Numbered from the stretch's first letter, positions 47,462 to 57,600 are shown. The stretch is DNA of 64,000 nucleotides from an uncultured Saprospiraceae bacterium (GCA_937926205.1 CALEYL010000059.1:62001-126000), one strand, 5' to 3'. The notes: a model not told the origin generated them from the letters alone. Translations and numbers: made by a program.

Positions 47462-49933
47462 TCAATTCTGATTTTTCAGCGCTTGTATGGGGTCAATGCG
47501 GGTTGACCTGATGGTGTAATAACTGATGGTCACAACAGAAATGAGGAGGACAATGCCGGAGGCAGCAAAGAAATACCATACATTTAATGCCACACTATAG
47601 ACAAAATTGTCGAGCCATTGCCTGCCGAACAGATAAGCGAACGGGAAAGCCGTCAAACTGCCAATCGCAATCAAAAGAAGGTAATCTTTGATCAGGAGCC
47701 AGCCAATTTGAGGCGGACTGGCGCCGAGGGCTTTTCTGACGCCAATCTCCCGGGTTCGCTGAACCATGGTAAAAAGGGAAATATTGAATAACCCGATACA
47801 GGAAATGAGGATGGAAATGATGGCAAATACAAGCATATAGCGGGCAAAAACCCTTTCAGAAGCATACTGCTCGTAAAAGAAATCCTGTAAATAGAAATAT
47901 TGAAAAGGGTTTCCCGGAAAAGTCGAATTCCAGGTACTTTCCAGTTGTGCCAGGGCTGAGGCGGTGTTGTTTGGATTTACTTTTACCAGATAGTATTCTA
48001 CCAGGTTAACGGTGTACATAAAAAGGGTTGGATGCGTACTTTCTTTCAGGGAAAGTTGGTGGTAATCTTCTACAATGCCAATAACAACCGGGCTCCATTC
48101 CCACTCATCTACAGTAATGGTTTTACCGACCGCATCGGCAGGGTTTTTGTAACCCAGGATTTTTGCGGCTTTGGCTGAAATGATCACATTGGTATCTGCG
48201 TCCATGCTTCTGGCTTTTGAAAAAGCCTGGCCGGCCAGCAAATCCAGTCCGATCATGCTTAAAAACTGGTCGTCAACAGCCGCAAGGTCGACCTGATGGC
48301 CATTTTTGCTGTCTTCGCCATAATTGTGAACGTTGGTCCTCCAGCGGATTCTTTCTCCCGGAATCAGGGAGGAACCGGATACGGCTACAATACCCGGCGT
48401 GTTCATTAATTTGTTCTGGAACAGGATGAAATTGTCGCGCTGGCTGCGAAAATCTTTGGCGCCGGTGCCCGGCCTGTCCATGACAAACGTATTTTCAATG
48501 TCAATGCCAAGGTCGTATCCGGTGAGAAAATTAATCTGACTGATGACAACCAGGCAGACAATGGTGAGGGCAATCGAAGCAAAAATTTGTATGGTGATCA
48601 GTGCCCGGCGAAGCACCAGTCCTTTTCCGAAATTCAACAAGCGCCCTTTTACGATGGCAATTAAGTCAAAGCGGTTCAGAATAGAAGCAGGTAAAAAGCC
48701 TCCAAATAATATTCCGGAAACGATACCAATCGTGATGGCATACAAAAAACTTGCATTGAAGAAGAAGGCATTCAGGCTGGCGCCTTCTACCTGTGTCAGG
48801 TCTGTAAAAAAAGAAAAACAGGCGGTAATGATGAGTATGGCGCCCAAAATAGCCAGAATATTGAGAAATAGGGCCTCAAAAGCAAACTGGAAATAAAGGT
48901 CTTTCTTTTCGGCCCCAAATACTTTTTGCACCCCAAAGCCTTTTGCCCGGGTCATGGATCGTGCAATAGAATAGTTAAGGAAATTGACCATCGCAACAAT
49001 CAGAATCAGGATGCCGGCGAGTGCCAGGGTATAAATATTGAGTTTTTGTCCGTTTCGTTCTGCCTCATCCGCCAGATGAGAATTGAGGTGGATGGATCCC
49101 AGCGCCTGCAGAGACAGATCATCTTTTTGATTAATCATGATCAGTTCCGGATTGTACTGATCTACAATGCCCGGAAATTTGGCTTCTATCGATTTGGGAT
49201 CCGTGCCTTCTTTCACAAGGATGTAGGTGTACATATCCTTGGTTTTCCAGGTTTGATGATACCGGTCTAGTGCGCCTTCTCCCCGGTTCAGCAAATTGGC
49301 ATATGAAATCAATACATCGAATTTCAAATGGGAGTTGAAGGGGACATCTTTGAAAACGCCAGTGATTTCGCAGGTTTCTTCATTGAAATCGTCATCCGAC
49401 ATCCGCAATAATTTCCCGATCGGATTTTCACCTTTGAATATTTTTTGGGCCATGGATTCCGAAATTACCGCGGAATTCGACCGGGAAAGGCAGGTTTTCC
49501 GATCTCCTTTAATCAGGGGAAAAGAAAAGATGGAGAAAAAAGAAGAATCAGCGTATAAAAACCGGTTGGCTTTAAAGCCTTGCTTGCTGTTATCGCTGAG
49601 ATTGGTGAATACGACGTTGTTTTTCGATCCCGCATTGTAAAGGCGGGTGTATTCCAATACAGCGGGCAGGTTTTCTTTTAAGGCAGGGCCTACGCCGGGG
49701 TAGTTTTCAGCGCTTTCGAATATCAAATCTCCATTTTTCGACTGACTCAGCGTTACCCGGTAAATTTGATCTGCCTTCTCATGAAAATCGTCGTACCCCA
49801 GTTCATAATTTACATAATAAAAAATAAACATAAACGCTGCAAAACCAATGGACAGCCCCGATATATTCAGGAAATAGCCCAACTTATTCTGGGACATGGT
49901 CCTGAGTACAATTTTGAAGTAATTCTTAAACAT
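47462..49933 (-). CDS. FtsX/MacB-type ABC transporter permease (823 aa)
   Basis: This is an inner-membrane permease of the MacB/FtsX family. A transmembrane helix follows the N-terminus (residues 20-42, GYFLNISGLSIGFAAFMFIF), then a large extracytoplasmic domain to about 285 and a helix group to about 450. A second extracytoplasmic domain follows, then a C-terminal helix group from about 690. The family hallmark appears twice, as FGVQKVFGAEKKD and IGVRKALGASPPQ, which reflects the duplicated permease core seen in Bacteroidota. It carries no ATPase of its own; the neighbouring ATPase (50882-51793) or a host ATPase must drive it. Its place inside the operon suggests export of the peptide or self-protection. 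The exact role cannot be read from sequence. Confidence 0.9.
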   Translation of the reverse strand: MFKNYFKIVLRTMSQNKLGYFLNISGLSIGFAAFMFIFYYVNYELGYDDFHEKADQIYRVTLSQSKNGDLIFESAENYPGVGPALKENLPAVLEYTRLYNAGSKNNVVFTNLSDNSKQGFKANRFLYADSSFFSIFSFPLIKGDRKTCLSRSNSAVISESMAQKIFKGENPIGKLLRMSDDDFNEETCEITGVFKDVPFNSHLKFDVLISYANLLNRGEGALDRYHQTWKTKDMYTYILVKEGTDPKSIEAKFPGIVDQYNPELIMINQKDDLSLQALGSIHLNSHLADEAERNGQKLNIYTLALAGILILIVAMVNFLNYSIARSMTRAKGFGVQKVFGAEKKDLYFQFAFEALFLNILAILGAILIITACFSFFTDLTQVEGASLNAFFFNASFLYAITIGIVSGILFGGFLPASILNRFDLIAIVKGRLLNFGKGLVLRRALITIQIFASIALTIVCLVVISQINFLTGYDLGIDIENTFVMDRPGTGAKDFRSQRDNFILFQNKLMNTPGIVAVSGSSLIPGERIRWRTNVHNYGEDSKNGHQVDLAAVDDQFLSMIGLDLLAGQAFSKARSMDADTNVIISAKAAKILGYKNPADAVGKTITVDEWEWSPVVIGIVEDYHQLSLKESTHPTLFMYTVNLVEYYLVKVNPNNTASALAQLESTWNSTFPGNPFQYFYLQDFFYEQYASERVFARYMLVFAIISILISCIGLFNISLFTMVQRTREIGVRKALGASPPQIGWLLIKDYLLLIAIGSLTAFPFAYLFGRQWLDNFVYSVALNVWYFFAASGIVLLISVVTISYYTIRSTRIDPIQALKNQN

Positions 49934-50039
49934 ACTGCAAAAGATTAGTAGTTGGACAAATGAGTCTGGTGAAACCAGAAATGCCTGGGGAGAAAAATGA
50001 ATTGTTGATTAACCGACACCTGCTATAAAAAACAGGCAC
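49934..50039 (-). other. Intergenic gap with a perfect short hairpin
   Basis: The 106-nt gap carries a perfect 6-bp hairpin, TCTGGT-GAA-ACCAGA (49965-49979). No T-run follows it. A CCTG/CAGG pair near 50022-50037 is too short to call a terminator. I see no convincing promoter. Confidence 0.35.
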
Positions 50040-50846
50040 TTATTTGACATTCCGGACTTTCTGCTCGTAAAATCCAATAGCAGAGAAAACCACAAAACAA
50101 ATGATGCTGTACCATTCAATATACAAAAAGGGCTTGGTATCAATGACACCGGAGTTGAAAATTTCCTCAAAGCTTAAGTGCTGGGAAATAAACATGGAAT
50201 AACAGTAAGGAAGAAAAACGGCAAACTTTTCTTCGCCCACGACCAGAATGGAAAGAATGAAACCCATCATCCCAATTCCGATCGGAATGATGTAGTTTTT
50301 CCACCGGATACTGATCCAGTATTGGATTGCTGTAACGCCTAAAATCGAAACAAAGGAATGAACAACGAGGCTGATCCAGCTGCCAACATTCATGGGGTAA
50401 TTGCTGAATTCATATTCCGGTCTTAAAATACTCAGAAGGTAACCTGCAAGGGTTGAAGTCAGAAAAAAGATGACCAGCGTTAACCCCATAAGGGCTACCG
50501 TCATGATGAGCTTGGGAAAATAGATGTTCCCCTTTTTTACAGGCAGCGCGTATAAGTATTTCCAGGCGTTGGAGTTGTGCTCGGATTGAACAATGGTACT
50601 GGTTACGAGGATGACGTAGGGAACCAGCAACAGGGTAGACATCAAGTTGTAACTCAATTGATAATACCTCGCCCATGGACTTTTATTAAGTTCAATGAAC
50701 TCGTCAATCAAAAAATAGAACAACAGAAAAACAATAATAGCGCTGGTTACGCCACCAATCAGTGAAATCCAGAGGATGGGCGTTCTTTTCAGTTTATAGG
50801 ATTCTGCCGTTAAGCTCCTCAAAAATTCAGTGGAAAGAATATTCAT
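50040..50846 (-). CDS. ABC-2 family permease, lantibiotic/bacitracin-immunity type (268 aa)
   Basis: This is a membrane subunit of an ABC exporter or immunity pump. About six hydrophobic segments are visible: near residues 26-48, 70-88, 115-137, 155-178, 185-205 and 238-258. The N-terminal cytosolic stretch (FLRSLTAESYKLKRTP) is typical of ABC2_membrane_4-like proteins that partner BcrA-like ATPases. The gene follows the ATPase gene after 35 nt, so the two very probably form one transporter. Such pairs often confer resistance to the producer's own peptide. Substrate and direction are inferred only from context. Confidence 0.88.
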   Translation of the reverse strand: MNILSTEFLRSLTAESYKLKRTPILWISLIGGVTSAIIVFLLFYFLIDEFIELNKSPWARYYQLSYNLMSTLLLVPYVILVTSTIVQSEHNSNAWKYLYALPVKKGNIYFPKLIMTVALMGLTLVIFFLTSTLAGYLLSILRPEYEFSNYPMNVGSWISLVVHSFVSILGVTAIQYWISIRWKNYIIPIGIGMMGFILSILVVGEEKFAVFLPYCYSMFISQHLSFEEIFNSGVIDTKPFLYIEWYSIICFVVFSAIGFYEQKVRNVK

Positions 50847-50881
50847 GTTGATTTTCGTTTAAGAATTGCCGGAAACTAATC

Positions 50882-51793
50882 CTAAGAAGTAAGGTTGATG
50901 AACAATTTTTCGAGATCATCTTTTTGGTAACTGACTTCGTAAAGCCGAATTCCCTTTTTTACAAACTCTTCAATGATATCGGGTAAACTTTCACGGTCTT
51001 CCAGCGCTACTTCAATGCTGTCTGTACCGACAATCTTATTTTCGAAACGACTGCCCAAAATTTCAGAGGCTTTCATGGCATCAGAACTGACGATGTTGAC
51101 CTGCAGGCCGCTTTTTCTGAATTTTTCAAGCTCTTCAATAGTGCCCTGAAAGAGCATGACCCCATTTTTGATGATGCCTACCTGGCTCGCAATTTTTTCA
51201 ATTTCAGACAATAAATGACTAGACAAAAAAATGGTTTTTCCTAGTTCGTTTAAGTGGGTTAAGATGTTGCGAAATTCAATAATTCCGGTTGGATCCAGGC
51301 CATTGGTCGGTTCATCCAGAATTAACAAATCGGGATCGCTTAACAATGCCATGGCCAAACCCAGCCTTTGCTTCATCCCGGTAGAATATTCTTTGCTGAT
51401 TCTGTTGCTGTGCTTTGATAAATTCACCAGTTCCAAAACCTCATCTATCCTTGAAAAAGGCAAATTCAGGTATTTACAGGAAATTTTAAGGTTGTCGTAG
51501 GCACTTAAATGTTTGTAAAAAGAAGGCGATTCTATCAGTGAACCGACTTTTTGGAAAATCTCCAGTCTGTTGGGCCTGACTTCTTTTCCGAATATACGAA
51601 TATCGCCGGATTGCGGTTTTAACAGACCGAGAATGGAGCGGATGGTGGTGCTTTTTCCAGCCCCGTTAGCCCCTAAAAAACCATAAATAGACTTTGGCGG
51701 AACATTTAAATTCAGTTGTTTAAGAATCGGTATTTTGGAGGTATATCCAAAAGTCAGCGATTCAACTGAAATTACAGAAGTTGTAGGACTCAT
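50882..51793 (-). CDS. ABC transporter ATP-binding protein, BcrA-like (303 aa)
   Basis: This is the nucleotide-binding subunit. Walker A is GANGAGKST (about residues 39-47), the signature is STGMKQRLGLA, Walker B with its catalytic Glu is LLILDEPTNGLDPTG, and the H-loop is LSSHLLSE. The extra C-terminal region of about 80 residues is typical of single-domain drug or bacteriocin-export ATPases. It is transcribed just before its permease. The gap upstream (124 nt) is the largest in the window, so this transporter set might have its own promoter. The likely role is export of, or immunity to, the peptide made by this cluster. Confidence 0.93.
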   Translation of the reverse strand: MSPTTSVISVESLTFGYTSKIPILKQLNLNVPPKSIYGFLGANGAGKSTTIRSILGLLKPQSGDIRIFGKEVRPNRLEIFQKVGSLIESPSFYKHLSAYDNLKISCKYLNLPFSRIDEVLELVNLSKHSNRISKEYSTGMKQRLGLAMALLSDPDLLILDEPTNGLDPTGIIEFRNILTHLNELGKTIFLSSHLLSEIEKIASQVGIIKNGVMLFQGTIEELEKFRKSGLQVNIVSSDAMKASEILGSRFENKIVGTDSIEVALEDRESLPDIIEEFVKKGIRLYEVSYQKDDLEKLFINLTS

Positions 51794-51917
51794 TCATACT
51801 AGATTAAATTATTAAGGAATATTCAAGATTGAAAGGTATGTAAACAAGGAGGGAAAAAAACCATAATTCGACAAATACTTTCAATCCATCTACAAAGAGC
51901 TGCGCGAAAAAATGCAT
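51794..51917 (-). promoter_or_regulatory. Largest intergenic gap; weak candidate internal promoter
   Basis: On the minus strand TACCTTTC (51831-51838) matches the Bacteroidota -7 consensus TAnnTTTG at all but its last base. It lies about 37 nt upstream of the ATPase start. The expected TTTG at -33 is absent; only a TTTT run (51857-51860) sits at roughly the right spacing. This is a weak candidate for separate expression of the transporter genes. Confidence 0.2.
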
Positions 51918-53540
51918 TTATGCAAATTCCCTGATTTTATCATAAAGCAACTCTTTTTCACCAAAAAGGCGTTCCGCCTTTATGCCTTGTACCTCACAGC
52001 TGTCAACCAACTTATTGGAATCAACAATAGGCTTCGATTCGTCCGTATAATTGATGCTGCTGATGAATTCAAGCCAGGGCTCCATGCCCATGGCATATAC
52101 ATAAACTTCTTTGGGATGGAAAATATCCACCAGGCCCATGCCCCGGTCGAAATTCGAGCCGGCAAGTCTTCTGGACTGGTCATTGTCCCTTGACAGGTCT
52201 TCGTGCAAAAGCGGGCCATACAACCAGGTGAGCGGAGCGCCGTCGCATTCCATACCCAGAAAAATGATGTCAATATTGCCCGTTAGTTTTTGAATATGTT
52301 GATACAGCCGGGGCTCAACATTACAGGAATCGGCTGCAAAAAGCATTGAAAAATCGCCTACCTGAACATGGTGGCAAACTTTTGCCTGGATGTTTAAGTC
52401 GCAATGTTCGCCAATGAAAGGAACACCTGTGATTGTGCAATCGCCGAATTGGATGGTTTCCATTTCGTGTATTTCGATAACTTGTTTAAAACCAATATTT
52501 TGAAACATTAATTTCAAATTGGGGTCCTGCATTGAACCGCTGGTGGTAGCAGGCACAATCAGGTTTTTTATCCGATGCCGTAATGGCAGCAGGGTCTCAA
52601 ATAAAATGTGATCCTGATGGTTGTGGGTAATGAGGACGTAGTCAATTTCGTCAGGTAAATCCACATCTGAAAAACGACCAACTTCCGTTTGGTAGCCATA
52701 ATAACTGATCAGTGGATCGAGGAGGATACTGACCTCTTTGGTTTCTACCAAAATGCATGCGTGTCCAAAATAACGCATCCTGATTTTATCACCGGTATAA
52801 CGCTGATAAGGTTCCGGGGCCTCTGTGGTAAAAAACGATTCAAACAGCGCCTCTTTTTCGGAAGGGACATCGAGTAGCGCCCTTATTTCGCGGTATGGCA
52901 TGGCTTGCCGTTTCATGCGCCCTAAAACATCAATGGCGCGGGCACGAAAAGGAATTTGAAAATGAACAACATTGGGGTCGTCCGCTAAGCGCGGGGTACT
53001 CAGCACAAAAGGACGTTCGTCGTTATTGGTCATCCACATCGCAATACTTTGCGCATCTTCGGCATACAATTCGCTTTTATACAACAGGGATTCAAAAAAC
53101 CGAAAAGAAGGGTTGTTGTTGAGATCATAGACCAACTCCACGTAACCGCGCAATTGATCCGGTACCCTGGGATAAAGTTGTTCCAGCGAAAAACCATTTC
53201 CTTCTTTTTTTAACAATTGGTCGAGTTCATGAATGGCTTTACCGAATTCGATTTGATAAGCTCTTTCTGACAGGGTCTTTTCTTTTAGCGCTTTTACTTC
53301 AGCTACCCGGGCGGGGGGAATGTCCATAAAAGGCCCGCCTTTCATTTTCGGGTTTTTGATGGCCGCTGCGTGAATCTGAGGCGCCTGAACAAAGGAATTC
53401 ATGATTTTAAGATGCCTCCCGATGGTATTCATAGCAGCAGTCGCAGGTGAAATAAGATGAGACCAGGCATACCACTGATCAAAGAGCGGTTCGATCACCA
53501 CATTAGGCTTTAAATATACATTTTGGTTAAGCATCATCAA
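51918..53540 (-). CDS. CmlA-type di-iron beta-hydroxylase, metallo-beta-lactamase fold (540 aa)
   Basis: This is a second member of the CmlA family of beta-hydroxylases that act on carrier-bound amino acids. It opens with VYLKPNVVIEPLFDQWYAW. The metal motifs are HNHQDH (first His 306), GEHCDL (Glu378) and ADSCN (Asp404). If translation starts at the second of three consecutive Met codons, these numbers become 305, 377 and 403, identical to CmlA. A His occurs at 475 (FHPKEVYVYAMG) where the paralogue has Asn; I could not decide whether it is the seventh ligand. The gene follows the dioxygenase homologue by 40 nt. The two paralogues flank the three transporter genes. Two copies suggest two hydroxylation sites or two substrates. 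The substrate is unknown. Confidence 0.9.
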   Translation of the reverse strand: MMMLNQNVYLKPNVVIEPLFDQWYAWSHLISPATAAMNTIGRHLKIMNSFVQAPQIHAAAIKNPKMKGGPFMDIPPARVAEVKALKEKTLSERAYQIEFGKAIHELDQLLKKEGNGFSLEQLYPRVPDQLRGYVELVYDLNNNPSFRFFESLLYKSELYAEDAQSIAMWMTNNDERPFVLSTPRLADDPNVVHFQIPFRARAIDVLGRMKRQAMPYREIRALLDVPSEKEALFESFFTTEAPEPYQRYTGDKIRMRYFGHACILVETKEVSILLDPLISYYGYQTEVGRFSDVDLPDEIDYVLITHNHQDHILFETLLPLRHRIKNLIVPATTSGSMQDPNLKLMFQNIGFKQVIEIHEMETIQFGDCTITGVPFIGEHCDLNIQAKVCHHVQVGDFSMLFAADSCNVEPRLYQHIQKLTGNIDIIFLGMECDGAPLTWLYGPLLHEDLSRDNDQSRRLAGSNFDRGMGLVDIFHPKEVYVYAMGMEPWLEFISSINYTDESKPIVDSNKLVDSCEVQGIKAERLFGEKELLYDKIREFA

Positions 53541-53580
53541 CTGTTTAATTCAAGGCAAAAGAAGGTTAAGGTATCGGAAA

Positions 53581-54648
53581 TCAGGTTGTAGAGGGTAGTG
53601 CTGTTTCCATTTCAACCGGGGCCAAAGGCGATTGTATCCAGGGCTCGCTGAGTCCCCATTCCTGGGTTTCCTGCTCACTCCACAGTTCAGGAAAAAAGAT
53701 AATTTTGCGGTAACTGGGGTGTAAATACCTGGGCCAGTGGGTATTCCCCGTAGATTGTAAACTGGTGTTTTCGTCGCTTGTAAGGTGTTTGACCACAACA
53801 CTGTAGTGCATTCCGCACCAATAAATGTTGAACAACTCATCCAGCCTTCTCAACTCCCCTGCGATCTTTGCAGAAAGCGGGTCGTGAGCGTATTGCTGAA
53901 TGAACAATTGCCAGATGTTGCGATTTTGAAGCTCCAACGCGTGCTGGTACAACATGCTGTCGTACCGTTTTTCAAAATCGATCAAAGTGGGCGATTTTTT
54001 CCCGGTTCTTGGATTGGTCATTCCTTTTTTCCAATAGAGGAGGTCGAATATCAGGGAAAGCTCGGTGTCAGCGGAAAAATTATCTCTGGAGCGGCTTGAA
54101 GTAAGGTTTTTCAGGTCGCTGAAATAGATTTCAATCAGGCGGTATTGATACGACTGAGACCCGCTTGCGGGAAACAAAGTATATCTGAATTGTTGAAACT
54201 GGTGTTTGTCCATGCCCTCCAGAATCACCTGAAAAGAACTGACGATAATCTGAATGTAGCGGTTGATGCGGCTGATTTTTTCATAAAAAACCTCCGGCTG
54301 TACCCTTGGCGGTGCCGGCCTTATCAATTGTTTGATTTCCCAGATAATGAGTTTGAAATACAACTCAACGATTTGATGATAAGCGATAAAAATCATTTCA
54401 TCGGGTTGTTCAGAGCGGGTTTTTTGCAGCGTGAGTAAAGTGTCGAGGTTTAAATAATCGGAATAATCCAGACTCTTTTCCTGTAAAAGTTTCTCCAGAT
54501 AACTAGACAGCTCTTTTCCTTCAAGAGCATATTTATCAGTCAGTGCCGATAAAAGATCATTGGTTTGCAGGTCCACTGATAAGGTCATGTGCTGGTTATT
54601 AATGAATAAATAATAAAAAGAGCACCGGTAATCCGGGATATAAGGCAT
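53581..54648 (-). CDS. Tryptophan 2,3-dioxygenase superfamily haem protein (355 aa or 335 aa)
   Basis: Family members use haem to open the indole ring of Trp to N-formylkynurenine; some cluster-borne relatives instead hydroxylate. Family motifs present are DEMIFIAYHQIVELYFKL (His91 in the catalytic-base position), FRYTLFPASGSQSYQYR, and LDELFNIYWCGMH with His281 in the haem-ligand position. The later GTGG-type substrate loop is altered to STGNTHWPRYL, so ordinary dioxygenase activity is not assured. The first Met gives a 20-residue low-complexity leader; Met21 (54586-54588) is a plausible real start. It sits between an NRPS gene and a CmlA-type gene, so it probably makes or modifies a building block. 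Kynurenine supply, as DptJ does for daptomycin, is one hypothesis. Confidence 0.85.
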   Translation of the reverse strand: MPYIPDYRCSFYYLFINNQHMTLSVDLQTNDLLSALTDKYALEGKELSSYLEKLLQEKSLDYSDYLNLDTLLTLQKTRSEQPDEMIFIAYHQIVELYFKLIIWEIKQLIRPAPPRVQPEVFYEKISRINRYIQIIVSSFQVILEGMDKHQFQQFRYTLFPASGSQSYQYRLIEIYFSDLKNLTSSRSRDNFSADTELSLIFDLLYWKKGMTNPRTGKKSPTLIDFEKRYDSMLYQHALELQNRNIWQLFIQQYAHDPLSAKIAGELRRLDELFNIYWCGMHYSVVVKHLTSDENTSLQSTGNTHWPRYLHPSYRKIIFFPELWSEQETQEWGLSEPWIQSPLAPVEMETALPSTT

Positions 54649-54673
54649 TCGCGTTTCAGAATTGTTCAGTTCG

Positions 54674-57600
54674 TTACCCGAATATTTTATTCAATTTATT
54701 CAGGTTGAGTTTCGGAATGTTTTTCGTCGTAAAATCTTCACCTTCCGTTTCTTCCATTTCATTCGGAAGACAGGCGTGAATACAGGTTTTCAGCGCTAGC
54801 AGATAATTGTCGGCAAATTGCTGGATGGTTGTCCTGTGAAAATGGCTGTGGTTGTAAGTTATCCCTACGTTCAGCCTTTTTTCAGAGATCATTCCGCTGA
54901 TTTCAAAGTCATAGACTCTGTGGTTGAATCCGTCTACAGACTGGCCTACTGATTCCGGAGCGATTTTGAAAGCATGTTGTTCGCCGTCGTTGTCTATTTG
55001 TCCTAAATAATTGAAACTAATCTGCGGTTTCAATCTGAATTGCACGTCTTGTTTCAAAGCTTCCGGACTCAAATATTTTAATATGCCATACCCAATTCCT
55101 TTATTTGGAATGCTTCGGAGCATGTTTCGGGTATTTTGAATGTTCGAGATGGTATCTTTTTCAGCATCGTATTCCAGAACTACCGGAAACAGGCTGGTAA
55201 ACCATCCAATGGTGCGTTGAACGTCTACCTTGTCCAATACATTTTCGCGGCCATGTCCTTCTAAGGCAATTGCCAGTTTCTCCAGGCCAAAAGAATTGTT
55301 GACCGCCATGCTCAGTCCGGCCAGCAGGACATCATTTATTTCTGTTTGAAAAACTTTGTGTACATCGTAAAGCAAATGGCGGGTATCTTCTTCGCTCAGG
55401 GCAAAAATGACCTTATCTTCATCCTGATAGTGATTGTGCGGGTGTGCTTTTTCCCTTTCCAAAACCTGAACTTCTTCCAATTCCAGGGCTTTCCAATAGG
55501 CCTTTTCTTCTAAAAAGCGGTCACTTTTGGCATAAGCCATGAGTTCCTGTGCCCAAACCCTGAATGAATCGGTTTTTAAAGAGAGGTCCGGTGTTGCATT
55601 GCGTTCGCTTTGGAAAAACAAGGTTGAAAGATCTTCCAGCAAAATTCTCCATGAAATTCCGTCAACAATCAGGTGATGAACCACGATGAGCAATCTTGCT
55701 GAAGCAGCCAATTTGAAATGCACAACCGCCCAAAGGTTTTGCTCCAGATTTAAACTTTTCTGCACTTCATCGGCTATGCGTTCAATTTCATCTTCATGAT
55801 TCTCCCGTGTGCTGAGATCAAAGCTGTTGAGGGCTACCGGGAGGTTGGGCGCTGCGCAAAACTGGATAATCGCGCCGTCTTCCCGGGTTTCAAACCGCGC
55901 CCTGAGCATGTCGTGGTGCTCTTGCAATTTGCTTAGGATGGCCTCTAGTTTTCCGGGCCTTATGTCCTCAGGGCAAGTCAGTAATACCGCCTGGTTGAAA
56001 TGATTGGGTATGGGTAATGACCATTCGAAAAATGTTTGCTGAATGGGCGTAAGCGCTACCGGGCCAATGACCGGTGTTTGGTCGGGGATTCTGCTGACGG
56101 CGCCAATATGTGCAGCAATGGCTTCAATGGTCTGATGAAGAAATATGTCCTTGACATCAACTGCCAGGCCTGCTTTGTACAACCTGGAGGATACCTGCAA
56201 TGCTTTGATGGAGTCGCCGCCCAATTCATAAAAGTTGTCGTGAATACCCACCTGCTGAATGCCGAGCAGCTCTTTCCACACCGAAGCGAGGTGCAATTCT
56301 ATGTCGGTTCGGGGCAACACGAATTCATTCTCCAGAAATGCCGTTGCATCCGGATTTGGAAGGGCGTTTTTGTCGACTTTTCCATTTCGCGTTAGGGGAA
56401 AAGCCTTCATTTCCATAAGGATAGCGGGAACCATGTACTCTGGAAGTTCTGCTTTAAGGAAAGCCCGTACCGTTTTGTTCAAAGCTGGTTCTGTTTTTCC
56501 CGCCTGAGAAGAAGGCACAAAATAGGCCACCAGTTCTTTTCCGGCGCTTTCTTTTTCTCTGCAAAGTACCACCGCGTCTTCAACTGCTGTATGGGACCGG
56601 ATTTTGTTTTCTATTTCTCCCAACTCAATCCGGTAGCCTCTTATTTTTACCTGTGAATCGGTCCTTCCGGAGTATTCAATGTTCCCATCCAGAAGCCAGC
56701 AGGCCACATCACCTGTTTTGTACAGTTTTTCGGGCTTACCGGTTAGCTGGAGGTAGCTGATGAATTTTTCTGAGGTCAGTTCCGGTCTGTTCAGATATCC
56801 TCTTGAAACGCCTCTTCCGCCAATATGAAGTTCTCCGTACACACCCGGAGGGACGAGATTCCCCTTGTTATCCAGAATAAATATGGAGCGGTTAGGATAA
56901 GGTTTTCCAATCGGGATATTCAGGCGATTCTCCAGTTGATCATCCTCCAGAATATTGAAAATAGTAGCAGTCAGCGTGGTTTCGGTCGGCCCGTATACAT
57001 TAAACAACCGGTTCGTAAAAGCTGCCAGTTGCTCCCGGTATTTTACAATAAAAGACCGGTTGACTTTTTCACCGCCGATACCACAGCTTACCAGCTTTTC
57101 TTCCAGATCCAGGGGCGAGATGCTGCTGATGAAACTTTCAAAATAGGCTGTGGAAAAATCGGCGTGCGTGATGCGTCGGCGCCTGATTAAATCCAGCATG
57201 CGAACAGGATTTAATTCGTCTTCGCTTCGAATGCAAAGAGTTGCCCCGAAGCACAAACTGGTGAAAATTTCTTCTGCTGCTGCATCAAAACCAATATTGA
57301 AAAACTGAAGGAAACGACTGTCTGAAGTAACGTAATACAGGTTTTTTACATTATGGATGTGGTTGACCAGGCCCTGGTGTTCCAGCAATACCCCTTTGGG
57401 TTTACCTGTTGAGCCAGAAGTATAAATGACACTGTATAAGTTGTTTACTTTCGGATTTTTCCCTGGATTGACATTCGGGTATTGACCGGAACTTGACTTG
57501 AAATCCTCATAAAATGCGGCATCAATCAAAACGGCATAACCGCTGTCTTTCAGCATGAAGTTGATCCTTTCTGCCGGATATCCCGGGTCAATGGGAACAT

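Noticed and set aside
50015..50040. Rho-independent terminator between the ABC-2 and FtsX-type permease genes
   Set aside because: Only a CCTG/CAGG pairing brackets the T-run; the T-run is in the loop, not after the stem.
45805..53540. Metallo-beta-lactamase genes acting as antibiotic resistance
   Set aside because: Length, N-terminal domain and exact ligand spacing fit CmlA-type hydroxylases, not hydrolases of beta-lactams.
54589..54648. First Met of the TDO homologue as the certain start
   Set aside because: The first 20 residues look unlike the family and lie over AT-rich sequence; Met21 is as plausible, so neither start is fixed.
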